Shown piece by piece: positions 1 to 6,950 of a DNA stretch of 7,986 bases. The position numbers were made by a program, and so were the translations under genes. Under the pieces are notes generated by a model. It was given only the letters and a program-made list of their open reading frames with translations. It was not told where the DNA came from and did not search any database. Source of the stretch: Bacteroidia bacterium (GTDB lineage Bacteria > Bacteroidota > Bacteroidia > Bacteroidales > Dysgonomonadaceae); NCBI GenBank assembly GCA_030539475.1, contig JAUNRY010000094.1, positions 1 through 7,986 on the forward strand. Reading direction: 5' to 3'. Within the stretch, counting starts at the first letter, position 1, and each line of letters opens with the position of its first letter.

Positions 1-1292
1 GATATGGACGTTAGCGCCGAAACGTAAATCATAAACTTTTTATCGCGGGCAATATGTTCCGTCAACTTGGGGTTGAGCGCGTGAATTCCCTCCACGATGA
101 GCACGCTTTTCTTGTCCATTTTCAGGCGATGATTTCTGAACTCTCTTTTTCCGGTAACAAAATTGTACGACGGCAGCTCTATCTCTTCTTGGTTAAGAAG
201 GGCGATGATTTGATTTTCAAAAAGTTCCAAATCGATGGCGTAGAGCGATTCGTAATCTTTATCTCCAAATTCATCAAGCGGAGTCATATCGCGATCGATA
301 AAATAATCGTCGAGCGAAACGCCCACCGGTTTCAACCGGTTCACTATCAGTTGTATTTCCAACCGCTTGCGAAAAGTGGTCTTGCCGGAAGACGACGGGC
401 CTGAAATAAGCACAACGCGCAAACCATCGTTGTATTTATCGGTAATTTCTTTGGCAATATTGGCTATTTCGTTGGCCTGATACGCTTCGGAAACCTGAAT
501 TATTTCCGAAATTTTATTCGTGCGAATGGCTTTGTTTAAATCGCCCACGTTGTCTAATTTACTTATTTTTAGAAATTCCAGATGTTCACGGTACACTTTC
601 AGTAATTTTTGCTGCGGAATAACCGGCTCCAATTCAACCGGATTTTGCCTGTTTGGCACCACAAGCAAAAATCCGCCGTTGTAGGGAATAATATCGAACA
701 AAGACAGGTAGCCCGACGAAGGCACCAGGCAACCGTAATAATAATCGATGTAATTGTCTAATTTAGAATAGCGGGCATACAACAAATCATCGGAAGTTTC
801 GAGCAGCAACGCTTTGTCTTCCATCCGGTTTTCGTGAAAAAGCTTTACAACTTCTGCAATTTCTTCTTCCACCTGCACAAACGGAATATCGGCCTCTATA
901 ATTTCCTGCATCCGGCTCTTAACGCGCTCCAGCTCTTTGTTGCCCACTTTTCCGCCGTTTTCAATATTGAAGTAATAACCGCGGGAAACGGCATGTTCAA
1001 TATACACTTCGGCGTGGGGCATAACATCGTCAACGGCTTTCGACAGCACAAAACACAGCGACCGAACGTAGGTGCGCATGGCCGATGAATTGCTGATATC
1101 GACATATTCCACCCGTCGCGGACGGAAAACCTGGTAATCAAGAGATTCCGTTTTGTTGTTTACTTTTGCATTCGCAATGAGGTATGGTTTTTTCACTCCG
1201 AAAACATCGATTAGTTCTTTTAAGGTTGAACCCGCCTTAACATCTTTATATTCATTGGTGTTAAGGCAATGAATACGAACAGTATCAGTCAT
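1..1292 (-). CDS. TGS-domain nucleoside kinase (uridine kinase-like), C-terminus cut by window edge
   Basis: Read on the minus strand from an ATG at 1292, the frame stays open for 430 codons to the left edge, so the C-terminus is missing. Residues 1-65 look like a TGS domain. Residues 70-165 resemble the second additional (SAD) domain of threonyl-tRNA synthetase (IEHAVSRGYYFNI, 98-110). From about 290 a P-loop kinase domain begins, with GPSSSGKTTF at 298-307 (Lys304), SLDDYF at 326-331 and VEGIHALN at 400-407, as in uridine kinase/phosphoribulokinase proteins. Bacteroidales carry proteins of this architecture, about 550 residues long and usually annotated as nucleoside kinase, so roughly 120 residues are probably missing. 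The expected activity is ATP-dependent phosphorylation of a nucleoside in the cytoplasm; the true substrate is not shown by the sequence. It is transcribed divergently from the phosphate transporter gene. I could not pick out a convincing promoter for it. Confidence 0.9.
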   Translation of the reverse strand, partial: MTDTVRIHCLNTNEYKDVKAGSTLKELIDVFGVKKPYLIANAKVNNKTESLDYQVFRPRRVEYVDISNSSAMRTYVRSLCFVLSKAVDDVMPHAEVYIEHAVSRGYYFNIENGGKVGNKELERVKSRMQEIIEADIPFVQVEEEIAEVVKLFHENRMEDKALLLETSDDLLYARYSKLDNYIDYYYGCLVPSSGYLSLFDIIPYNGGFLLVVPNRQNPVELEPVIPQQKLLKVYREHLEFLKISKLDNVGDLNKAIRTNKISEIIQVSEAYQANEIANIAKEITDKYNDGLRVVLISGPSSSGKTTFRKRLEIQLIVNRLKPVGVSLDDYFIDRDMTPLDEFGDKDYESLYAIDLELFENQIIALLNQEEIELPSYNFVTGKREFRNHRLKMDKKSVLIVEGIHALNPKLTEHIARDKKFMIYVSALTSI

Positions 1293-1319
1293 ATTTATTT
1301 ACGTTAGTTTTTACAATTA

Positions 1320-1350
1320 TTTGCAATTAAGTCTATTTTAACTATATTTG
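1320..1350 (+). promoter_or_regulatory. Bacteroidota-type promoter of the Na/Pi cotransporter gene
   Basis: TTTG at 1320-1323 is followed after 19 bp by TATATTTG at 1343-1350. This fits the Bacteroidota primary sigma-factor consensus TTTG-N17-23-TAnnTTTG exactly. Transcription would begin near 1357 and give a leader of about 22 nt before the ATG at 1379. The spacer lies between divergent genes, so this promoter can only serve the plus-strand gene. Confidence 0.65.
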
Positions 1351-1378
1351 CACGCTAATATACGGAATTTTTTTGAAC

Positions 1379-3196
1379 ATGGACTACAGTTTCTTCGATT
1401 TTTTAAAACTTATCGGCTCATTAGCGCTTTTCCTTTACGGCATGAAAATCATGAGTGAAGGATTGCAAAAACTGGCAGGAAATAAACTCAGAGGTATTTT
1501 GTCGGCAATGACAAAGAACCGGATTATGGGTGTTTTAACCGGCATTCTTATTACCGTTTCCATACAGTCTTCATCGGCCACAACCGTTATGGTGGTAAGT
1601 TTTGTAAATGCCGGGTTGATGAGCCTGATTCAATCCATCGGCGTAATAATGGGCGCCAACATAGGCACAACGGTTACTGCGTGGATGATATCGCTGTTCG
1701 GATTCGGAAAATTTTCCATCAGCGCCTTGTCTATTCCGTTGATGGGTATCGCGCTTCCGCTGATTTTTTCGTCGAAAAGCCGGAACAAATCCGTGGGTGA
1801 ATTTATTTTCGGTTTCGCGTTTCTTTTCATGGGGCTCGATTTTTTGAAAGATGCCATGCCCGACCTTCAAAACAACCCCGAGGTGTTATCGTTTGTGCAA
1901 AACTTTTCCGATATGGGCATTTGGTCGGTGTTGATTTTTCTGCTCATAGGCGCCGTGTTGACCATAATTGTTCAATCGTCGAGCGCCACGGTTGCCATCA
2001 CCTTGATTATGGCGGCAAAGGGATGGATAGATTTTCCATCGGCGGCGGCCATGATTATGGGCGAAAACATCGGCACAACCATCACCGCTAATTTAGCCGC
2101 CATTCCGGCAAACATATCGGCAAAGCGAGCTGCTTTCGCCCATTTCATATTCAACGTGTTGGGTGTTATCTGGATGCTGTTCGTGTTTAAGTTTTTCATA
2201 AATATGGTGGAGTATTTGGTAACAACCTTCGGGCCGGCCAATCCGGCAGAACTTTCATCGTTTGTAACTTCGCTCTCGCCCGATGAGTACGCTCAAATAT
2301 CAACGCTTCCCAAATCGGAACTGCCGCCGCATCTGGCCTCCGCGCAGGAAATGTATCTTAGTTACCAGGGCGCCACGTCATACGGATTATCGTTGTTTCA
2401 CACCATATTCAACATATTGAATGTGAGTATAATGATATGGTTTGTGAAGTTGTACGAGAAAATTTGCCTGCGGATTATCCGTCCCAAAGAAGGAGAGGAA
2501 GAAGACGAAGAATTTTTACTCCAGTACATTTCCACCGGGCTTCATTCCACGGCCGAGCTGTCTATTCTTCAGGCCGAAAAAGAAGTGGAAGTGTACGCGG
2601 GCAGGGCAAAAAAGATGTTTGGGTTTGTGAAGAAAATGACCAACATGAACCACAACGATAAAAAGTTCCTCAAACTCTACAAACGCGTGGAAAAATACGA
2701 GGATATCTGCGACCGGATGGAAGTAGAAATAGGCTCTTACCTAAGCAAAGTTTCCGAAGGGAGGCTCAGCAACCGCAGTAAAGAGCACATTCGCGCCATA
2801 CTGCGTTCGGTATCTGAAATTGAAAGTATCGCCGATTCTTGCGCCAATATTGCCCGCCACCTCAAACGCAAAATGGAAGCCAATGTTGTTTTCGAAGAAA
2901 GCCTGTTGGCCAACATCAATTCTATGTACGGTTTGCTGGATGAAGCCCACGAAAATATGAAGCGGGCGCTGGAAAATCAGGAAATTACGGAGGAAAAACT
3001 GGCTCAAAACAAGAATCTGGAAGCCTCCATCAACGAAAAACGTACGGCGTTTAAACGAAAAAATGTGGAGGATCTGAACATAAACGCGTATTCGTATCAA
3101 AACGGTGTTTTCTACATGGATATTATTTCCGAATGTGAACGTATGGGCGATTATATTATGAATGTGATTGAGTCGGTGATGGTAAAAGAGAGTTGA
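1379..3196 (+). CDS. Na/Pi cotransporter family protein with C-terminal PhoU-like domain
   Basis: This 605-residue inner-membrane protein should couple sodium entry to inorganic phosphate transport. It carries the inverted duplication typical of the Na/Pi cotransporter II (NptA) family: VSIQSSSATTVMVV with QSSSA at about residues 63-67, and IIVQSSSATVAIT with QSSSA at about 199-203. Each is followed by a related motif, MGANIGTT (91-98) and MGENIGTT (227-234). Hydrophobic helices fill residues 5-270, and a further one lies near 335-360. An acidic stretch (EGEEEDEE, 371-378) then leads into a soluble helical region, about 385-600, resembling PhoU, the phosphate-signalling helical-bundle family. 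The length matches bacterial members with a fused PhoU domain. An in-frame TTG at 1373 would add two residues, but the ATG at 1379 is preferred because the family begins close to the first helix. Whether phosphate is imported or exported in vivo cannot be told from the sequence. Confidence 0.92.
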   Translation: MDYSFFDFLKLIGSLALFLYGMKIMSEGLQKLAGNKLRGILSAMTKNRIMGVLTGILITVSIQSSSATTVMVVSFVNAGLMSLIQSIGVIMGANIGTTVTAWMISLFGFGKFSISALSIPLMGIALPLIFSSKSRNKSVGEFIFGFAFLFMGLDFLKDAMPDLQNNPEVLSFVQNFSDMGIWSVLIFLLIGAVLTIIVQSSSATVAITLIMAAKGWIDFPSAAAMIMGENIGTTITANLAAIPANISAKRAAFAHFIFNVLGVIWMLFVFKFFINMVEYLVTTFGPANPAELSSFVTSLSPDEYAQISTLPKSELPPHLASAQEMYLSYQGATSYGLSLFHTIFNILNVSIMIWFVKLYEKICLRIIRPKEGEEEDEEFLLQYISTGLHSTAELSILQAEKEVEVYAGRAKKMFGFVKKMTNMNHNDKKFLKLYKRVEKYEDICDRMEVEIGSYLSKVSEGRLSNRSKEHIRAILRSVSEIESIADSCANIARHLKRKMEANVVFEESLLANINSMYGLLDEAHENMKRALENQEITEEKLAQNKNLEASINEKRTAFKRKNVEDLNINAYSYQNGVFYMDIISECERMGDYIMNVIESVMVKES

Positions 3197-3205
3197 CCTC
3201 GCAGA

Positions 3206-3230
3206 TTTTTATTTTTGTAACAGAAATAAA
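3206..3230 (+). promoter_or_regulatory. Possible -7 box inside an AT-rich palindrome upstream of the ABC ATPase gene
   Basis: TATTTTTG at 3210-3217 matches TAnnTTTG, but no TTTG lies at the right distance upstream; the nearest TTG (3193-3195) is only 14 bp away. The same bases form an inverted repeat, 3208-3217 against 3221-3230, of ten pairs with one G-T and a three-base loop. The site could be a weak promoter, a regulatory palindrome, or part of the end of the upstream transcript. No T-run follows, so it is not a standard terminator. Confidence 0.3.
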
Positions 3231-3325
3231 TGTGCCTTAGTGGCAAAAAAAAGAATTTTCGGAGGAGGCTCATCTCTTTGATTTTCTGCATGTAAAAATA
3301 TTCCATAACTCTAATTTCTAAGTAA

Positions 3326-4021
3326 ATGATTGAGGCTACAAACTTAACAAAACTTTATGGCGGCGTTTCGGTATTAAACGTGCCGTCATTAACCATTGCC
3401 GATGGCGAAAGTTTCGGATTGGTGGGAAACAACGGCGCGGGAAAAACCACTTTTTTCCGCTTGATACTCGATTTAATTGAAGCAAGTTCCGGCGAAGTGC
3501 GCATCGACGGCGAAAAAGTCGCGCGTCGCGACGATTGGAAATCGAAAGTGGGCTCGTTTCTCGATGAAAGCTTTCTGATTGATTTTCTCACACCCGAAGA
3601 ATACTTTAACTTCACGGGCAAAGTGTACGGAAAATCGGAAGGCGATATCGCCGCCTTTCTGGAGTCGATGAAGGAGTTTTTTAACGGCGAAATTCTGGGT
3701 TCAAAAAAATTAATCCGCGATTTGTCGAAAGGAAACCAGAAAAAAACGGGAATTGCCGCTGCACTTATTTCCGACCCGCAAATCCTAATTCTCGACGAAC
3801 CGTTTACCGCCCTCGATCCCACATCGCAAATCCGCCTCAAGCGGATGCTCAACGAGCTGAAAACTACCAAAAACATGGGCATGCTTATTTCGAGCCACGA
3901 CCTCAACCACGTTACCGAAGTGTGCGATCGTATCGTGGTGCTGGAAAAAGGATGGGTGGTGAAAGATATCCACACAACCGAAAGCACATTGAAAGAACTG
4001 GAAAGTTATTTCGCGGTGTAA
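3326..4021 (+). CDS. ABC transporter ATP-binding protein (ABC-2/export type), no adjacent permease
   Basis: This 231-residue cytoplasmic ATPase should power a membrane permease not encoded in the window. Walker A is GNNGAGKTT at 34-42, the signature is LSKGNQKK at 133-140, Walker B is ILILDEP at 153-159, the D-loop is TALDP at 161-165, and the switch histidine is H191 in SSHDLNH. The signature departs from LSGGQ in the way common to ABC-2-type multidrug, lantibiotic or gliding-type ATPases. At the expected Q-loop (around SKVGSFLDES, 73-82) there is no glutamine; acidic residues take its place. The gene lies 129 bp after the phosphate transporter gene, probably with its own transcription start, and a strong terminator follows within about 30 bp, so no permease is co-transcribed downstream. 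The substrate cannot be inferred. Confidence 0.9.
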   Translation: MIEATNLTKLYGGVSVLNVPSLTIADGESFGLVGNNGAGKTTFFRLILDLIEASSGEVRIDGEKVARRDDWKSKVGSFLDESFLIDFLTPEEYFNFTGKVYGKSEGDIAAFLESMKEFFNGEILGSKKLIRDLSKGNQKKTGIAAALISDPQILILDEPFTALDPTSQIRLKRMLNELKTTKNMGMLISSHDLNHVTEVCDRIVVLEKGWVVKDIHTTESTLKELESYFAV

Positions 4022-4051
4022 TTCGCCACTTTTTCAAAAGAAATCTGACAC

Positions 4052-4083
4052 AAAAAAACGTCTTGTTTTCAAGACGTTTTTTT
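4052..4083. terminator. Bidirectional intrinsic terminator between convergent genes
   Basis: The arms 4052-4065 and 4070-4083 form a perfect 14-bp inverted repeat around a TTTT loop. The core ACGTCTTG/CAAGACGT is flanked by seven A on the left and seven T on the right, so it works as hairpin plus U-tract in both directions. It lies 30 bp past the ABC ATPase stop and 20 bp past the metallopeptidase stop, as expected for a shared terminator of convergent genes. Confidence 0.9.
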
Positions 4084-4102
4084 GTTTTTCCGGCGATGAA
4101 TC

Positions 4103-4975
4103 TTAATTCAAACTCGGGTCATTAAACGTGTCTCCTTGCCGCACATCACCGGTCTGGAACCCTTTTTTGTACCAATAGGTGCGCTGAGCGGCTGTTCCGT
4201 GCGTAAAAGAATCGGGAACGGTGTATCCCTGCGCCTGCTTTTGCAGCGTGTCATCGCCCACAGCCGTTGTAGCGCTGATAGCCGATTCCAAATCACCGTC
4301 TTCTATTAAAATCATGTTCATCCGTTGTGCCTGATTTGCCCACAAACCGGCAAAAAAATCGGCTTGCAATTCCATTTTCACGTTCAGGCGGTTATATTCG
4401 GCTTGCGCTACGCGTCCGCGATACTGATTCACCTGATCCAAAACACCCAGCAATTTCTGCACGTGATGCCCTACTTCGTGAGCTGTAACATAGGCAATGG
4501 CCATTTCGCCCTGCGCCCCGTAATCGCGCACCAGTTGGTGGAAGAAATTTAAATCGATGTACACTTTCTCGTCGGCGGGACAATAAAACGGCCCAACGGC
4601 CGAAGAGGCATGGCCGCAACCCGAACTGGTGGCATCGGTAAACGTTACCAACGTGGGCGGACGATACGTTTGTTGCATTTGGGTGCGGAAAATCTCGCTC
4701 CAAACGTCGTTTGCACTGTTAAACACACCCAGGGTGAAAACCTTTAAGTCTTCGTTTTCGTTCACCCGCGAGGGATCAACCACCTCTTCCGATGATTGCC
4801 CCGGCGCCAAACCGCCTGCCATGTCAATCATTTGCAGCGGATTTTGTCCCAATAGCAACGCGATTATGGCAATAATAATTGCGCCAATTCCGCCAAAAGC
4901 GGCTCCGCGCTTCATTCCCCGACCACGACGATCTTCATAATTTCGCGTGCTGTCGTTTCTGTTTATCCATTTCAT
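4103..4975 (-). CDS. Membrane-anchored neutral zinc metallopeptidase (YpfJ-type)
   Basis: This 290-residue protein belongs to the putative neutral zinc metallopeptidase family that includes E. coli YpfJ. The N-terminus is rich in Arg and Lys (residues 2-23) and is followed by one hydrophobic helix, about 26-43, suggesting a cytoplasmic N-tail, a membrane anchor and an extracytoplasmic catalytic domain. The zinc motif HEVGHH is at 166-171, with His166, His170 and catalytic Glu167. MELQADFFAG at 201-210 likely supplies a third ligand or structural residue through Glu202. The family motif around SSGCGHASSAVGPFYCP holds Cys120 and Cys132, a plausible disulfide pair outside the membrane. Length is normal for the family, and the ATG at 4975 is the natural start because it precedes the charged tail and the anchor. 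Physiological substrates are unknown; the family is still poorly characterised. Confidence 0.9.
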   Translation of the reverse strand: MKWINRNDSTRNYEDRRGRGMKRGAAFGGIGAIIIAIIALLLGQNPLQMIDMAGGLAPGQSSEEVVDPSRVNENEDLKVFTLGVFNSANDVWSEIFRTQMQQTYRPPTLVTFTDATSSGCGHASSAVGPFYCPADEKVYIDLNFFHQLVRDYGAQGEMAIAYVTAHEVGHHVQKLLGVLDQVNQYRGRVAQAEYNRLNVKMELQADFFAGLWANQAQRMNMILIEDGDLESAISATTAVGDDTLQKQAQGYTVPDSFTHGTAAQRTYWYKKGFQTGDVRQGDTFNDPSLN

Positions 4976-5027
4976 TTTTTTATTTTTTGGTTTTGATTGT
5001 ATTTTTTTTTGAGTTAATATTGAAACA

Positions 5028-5035
5028 CAAAAATA
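5028..5035 (-). promoter_or_regulatory. Candidate -7 box for the metallopeptidase gene
   Basis: On the minus strand this reads TATTTTTG, matching TAnnTTTG of Bacteroidota promoters. It would give a leader of about 45 nt before the ATG at 4975. No TTTG sits at the usual 17-23 bp upstream; the nearest TTG is about 31 bp away, so the call rests on the -7 element alone. Confidence 0.35.
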
Positions 5036-5149
5036 GGTTGTTTTGTTTGAGAATTTAAATAAATAGCAACAATTTTCCGCGAATCAAATTACTAACCTGC
5101 CTAAAAATACGGCGATAAAATTCGGCTTTTCAGGCCAATCGGGTAAGAT

Positions 5150-5194
5150 TGCTGATATTCATTGCTTTTAGCTTTTAGCCATTGGCTATCAGCA
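5150..5194. repeat. Nested inverted repeat with GCTTTTA tandem copies
   Basis: Outer arms TGCTGATA (5150-5157) and TATCAGCA (5187-5194) are perfect complements. Inside them GCTTTTA occurs twice in tandem (5165-5171 and 5171-5177, sharing one base). A second inverted repeat, TAGCCA-T-TGGCTA (5176-5188), overlaps the right arm, so the two folds exclude each other. The form suggests a small dispersed intergenic repeat or a structured leader element; function unknown. Confidence 0.5.
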
Positions 5195-5298
5195 TTGCGT
5201 CAAATTCATTGTGCAAAGAGAGAATAGCCGTGCTTCCCCGCCAGGAGCCAACCGCCGGTGATGCAACTTTTCCGCCAATCGTTTGTTTACATATTTAG

Positions 5299-5321
5299 AT
5301 CCGCGCCACAGCGGATTTTTT
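5299..5321 (+). terminator. Terminator-like hairpin 19 bp upstream of zwf
   Basis: ATCCGC (5299-5304) pairs perfectly with GCGGAT (5311-5316) around the loop GCCACA, and six T follow (5316-5321). One G-T and one A-T pair can lengthen the stem. The shape is that of a factor-independent terminator pointing toward zwf, so it could attenuate a transcript starting further upstream, or mark the end of an unrecognised small transcript. An open frame of 25 codons (ATG 5261 to TAG 5336-5338) runs across it and stops two bases before the zwf ATG. Confidence 0.45.
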
Positions 5322-5340
5322 CAACAAACAGTAAGTAGTA

Positions 5341-6870
5341 ATGAAGAAAATTGACAATCAGGCGCTGGTAATATTTGGCGCCTCGGGCGATCTCACGTAT
5401 CGGAAACTGATACCCTCGGTTTTCGATTTATATATGAACAATTCGCTTCCCAATGGTTATGCCGTGCTGGGAGTAAGCCGCTCAAAGTTTACCGACAACG
5501 AGTTTCGGAAGAAGATGAAAGAGGGCATCAAAGAATTTTCGCACTTTAAAGATGCCCCTGCCGAAAAGATGAACGACTTTTTAAAAAAGATTTTTTACAT
5601 CAGTATCGATACGGGAAAGAGCGAAGATTATGAAATGGTGAAAAGTAAACTCAAGGAGCTGAACAAGAAATTCGATCTGCGGCACAACTATATTTTTTAT
5701 CTGTCAACACCGCCGCAATTATATCCGCTCATACCCAAATATCTTTACGGACAAGGGCTTACGTTGCAACAAAAGGGCTTTCGCCGCATAATTATTGAAA
5801 AGCCTTTCGGGCACGATCTAAAATCGGCACAAGAGCTGAATAAATTACTGTCCGATTTTTTCAGCGAAAGCCAGATCTACCGCATCGACCATTACCTGGG
5901 AAAAGAAACCGTGCAAAACCTGATGGTTACCCGTTTTTCCAACGGAATTTTTGAACCGCTCTGGAACCGTAATTACGTGCAGCACGTGGAAATTACGGCT
6001 GCCGAGAGTATCGGGGTGGAAGGCCGCGGCGGATATTATGAAAATGCCGGCGTGATGCGCGACATGATACAGAACCATTTGCTGCAAGTGGCGTCGCTGG
6101 TGGCTATGGAGCCTCCCGCAAAAATAACTTCCGATGAAATTCGTCACGAAAAATTGAAAGTTTTCCGTTCCTTGCGTCCGTTGAGCGAAAGTGATTTGAA
6201 AGAGAATGTTATTCGCGGGCAATACACCGAGTCGCGCGTAAAAGGCAAGCATTTAACCGGTTATCGCGATGAAGAAGGCGTGGATAAAAACTCGCGCACC
6301 GAAACGTATTTCGCCATGAAGTTCTATATCGATAACTGGCGATGGAGCGGAGTGCCGTTTTACATCCGCTCGGGAAAGCGTTTGCCCACAAGGGTATCGG
6401 AGATCGTGATTCACTTTAAGCCGTCGCCAGCACAGCTTTTCAAATCCATAGACGGCGCCGTTGAAGCCGGCAACCAACTTATCCTGCGCATTCAACCCGA
6501 CGAAGGAATTTTGCTGAAAACCGGCATGAAAGTTCCGGGAAACGGTTACGAAGTGAAATCGGTAAACGTGGATTTTCATTATTCCGATTTGAAAGACCAT
6601 TACATCCCCGAAGCCTATGAACGCCTGATTCTGGACTGCATGATAGGCGACAACACGCTTTATATGTCGAGTGTAGGCGCGGAACTGACCTGGAAATTTG
6701 TGCAGCCCATCCTCGATTATTGGGAAAACGACCCCGATGCGCCGTTGTACGGTTATCCTTCGGGGTCCTGGGGGCCGGACAATGCCGATGATTTAATAGA
6801 AGGTGAAAATCAAACCTGGCGTTACCCGTGCAAGAACCTGGCGGATGACGGGGTGTATTGTGAATTGTGA
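5341..6870 (+). CDS. zwf: Glucose-6-phosphate 1-dehydrogenase
   Basis: The enzyme oxidises glucose 6-phosphate to 6-phosphoglucono-1,5-lactone with reduction of NADP+ or NAD+, the entry step of the oxidative pentose phosphate pathway in the cytoplasm. The 509-residue length is typical. The N-terminal Rossmann fold shows the nucleotide-binding motif GASGDLTYRK at 13-22. EKPFGHDL at 153-160 supplies substrate-binding Lys155. The active-site signature RIDHYLGKE lies at 181-189, with Asp183 and phosphate-binding His184. DMIQNHLLQ around 241-249 gives His246, equivalent to the general base His240 of the Leuconostoc enzyme. No key residue is missing. The start ATG directly precedes the Rossmann strand and has no Shine-Dalgarno sequence, as usual in this phylum. 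The next gene, pgl, encodes the following enzyme, so the two are probably co-transcribed. Confidence 0.97.
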   Translation: MKKIDNQALVIFGASGDLTYRKLIPSVFDLYMNNSLPNGYAVLGVSRSKFTDNEFRKKMKEGIKEFSHFKDAPAEKMNDFLKKIFYISIDTGKSEDYEMVKSKLKELNKKFDLRHNYIFYLSTPPQLYPLIPKYLYGQGLTLQQKGFRRIIIEKPFGHDLKSAQELNKLLSDFFSESQIYRIDHYLGKETVQNLMVTRFSNGIFEPLWNRNYVQHVEITAAESIGVEGRGGYYENAGVMRDMIQNHLLQVASLVAMEPPAKITSDEIRHEKLKVFRSLRPLSESDLKENVIRGQYTESRVKGKHLTGYRDEEGVDKNSRTETYFAMKFYIDNWRWSGVPFYIRSGKRLPTRVSEIVIHFKPSPAQLFKSIDGAVEAGNQLILRIQPDEGILLKTGMKVPGNGYEVKSVNVDFHYSDLKDHYIPEAYERLILDCMIGDNTLYMSSVGAELTWKFVQPILDYWENDPDAPLYGYPSGSWGPDNADDLIEGENQTWRYPCKNLADDGVYCEL

Positions 6871-6879
6871 TGAAAGGGT

Positions 6880-6942
6880 GTCGGATGTCCGTTGTCGGAT
6901 GTCGGATGATGAAATTTAAACGTCAAACCATAAACGTCAAAC
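6880..6942 (+). repeat. Two short tandem-repeat tracts between zwf and pgl
   Basis: GTCGGATG occurs at 6880-6887, 6894-6901 and 6901-6908, giving a seven-base period. A second tract repeats AAACGTCAAAC at 6918-6928 and 6932-6942, a 14-base period. Such low-complexity tracts are, from memory, common in Bacteroidales spacers. Together they fill most of the 80-bp gap between the zwf stop and the likely pgl start and happen to be open in the pgl frame. Confidence 0.65.
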
Positions 6943-6950
6943 GTAAAACA

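Larger units (their letters stand above)
4976..5340. other. 365-bp gene-free spacer between the metallopeptidase gene and zwf
   Basis: The spacer separates two divergently transcribed genes. Its left third is AT-rich and holds the candidate metallopeptidase promoter. The middle holds an inverted-repeat element (5150-5194). The right part (about 5200-5340) is richer in GC and holds a small open frame and a terminator-like hairpin just before zwf. I found no canonical TTTG-N17-23-TAnnTTTG pair for zwf on the plus strand and no riboswitch I could name. Confidence 0.7.

Noticed and set aside
54..404. Plus-strand open frame (116 codons) at the left edge
   Set aside because: It is antisense to the P-loop region of the nucleoside kinase, which reads continuously on the minus strand with clear motifs.
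3355..3987. Long minus-strand open frame (210 codons) antisense to the ABC ATPase gene
   Set aside because: It mirrors the codon pattern of the ATPase gene, is rich in Ser, Arg and Pro without domain motifs, and the plus-strand protein has all ABC motifs.
5200..5340. Possible riboswitch (cobalamin or TPP type) in the zwf leader
   Set aside because: The GC-rich stretch does not contain the conserved core of any riboswitch class I can recognise; only the hairpin and small frame are reported.
5845..6252. Minus-strand open frame (135 codons) inside zwf
   Set aside because: Shadow of the zwf coding frame; no recognisable motif and fully covered by a convincing enzyme gene.
6880..6942. CRISPR-like repeats between zwf and pgl
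   Set aside because: Units are only 8-11 bases with period 7 or 14 and no spacers, so this is simple tandem repetition.
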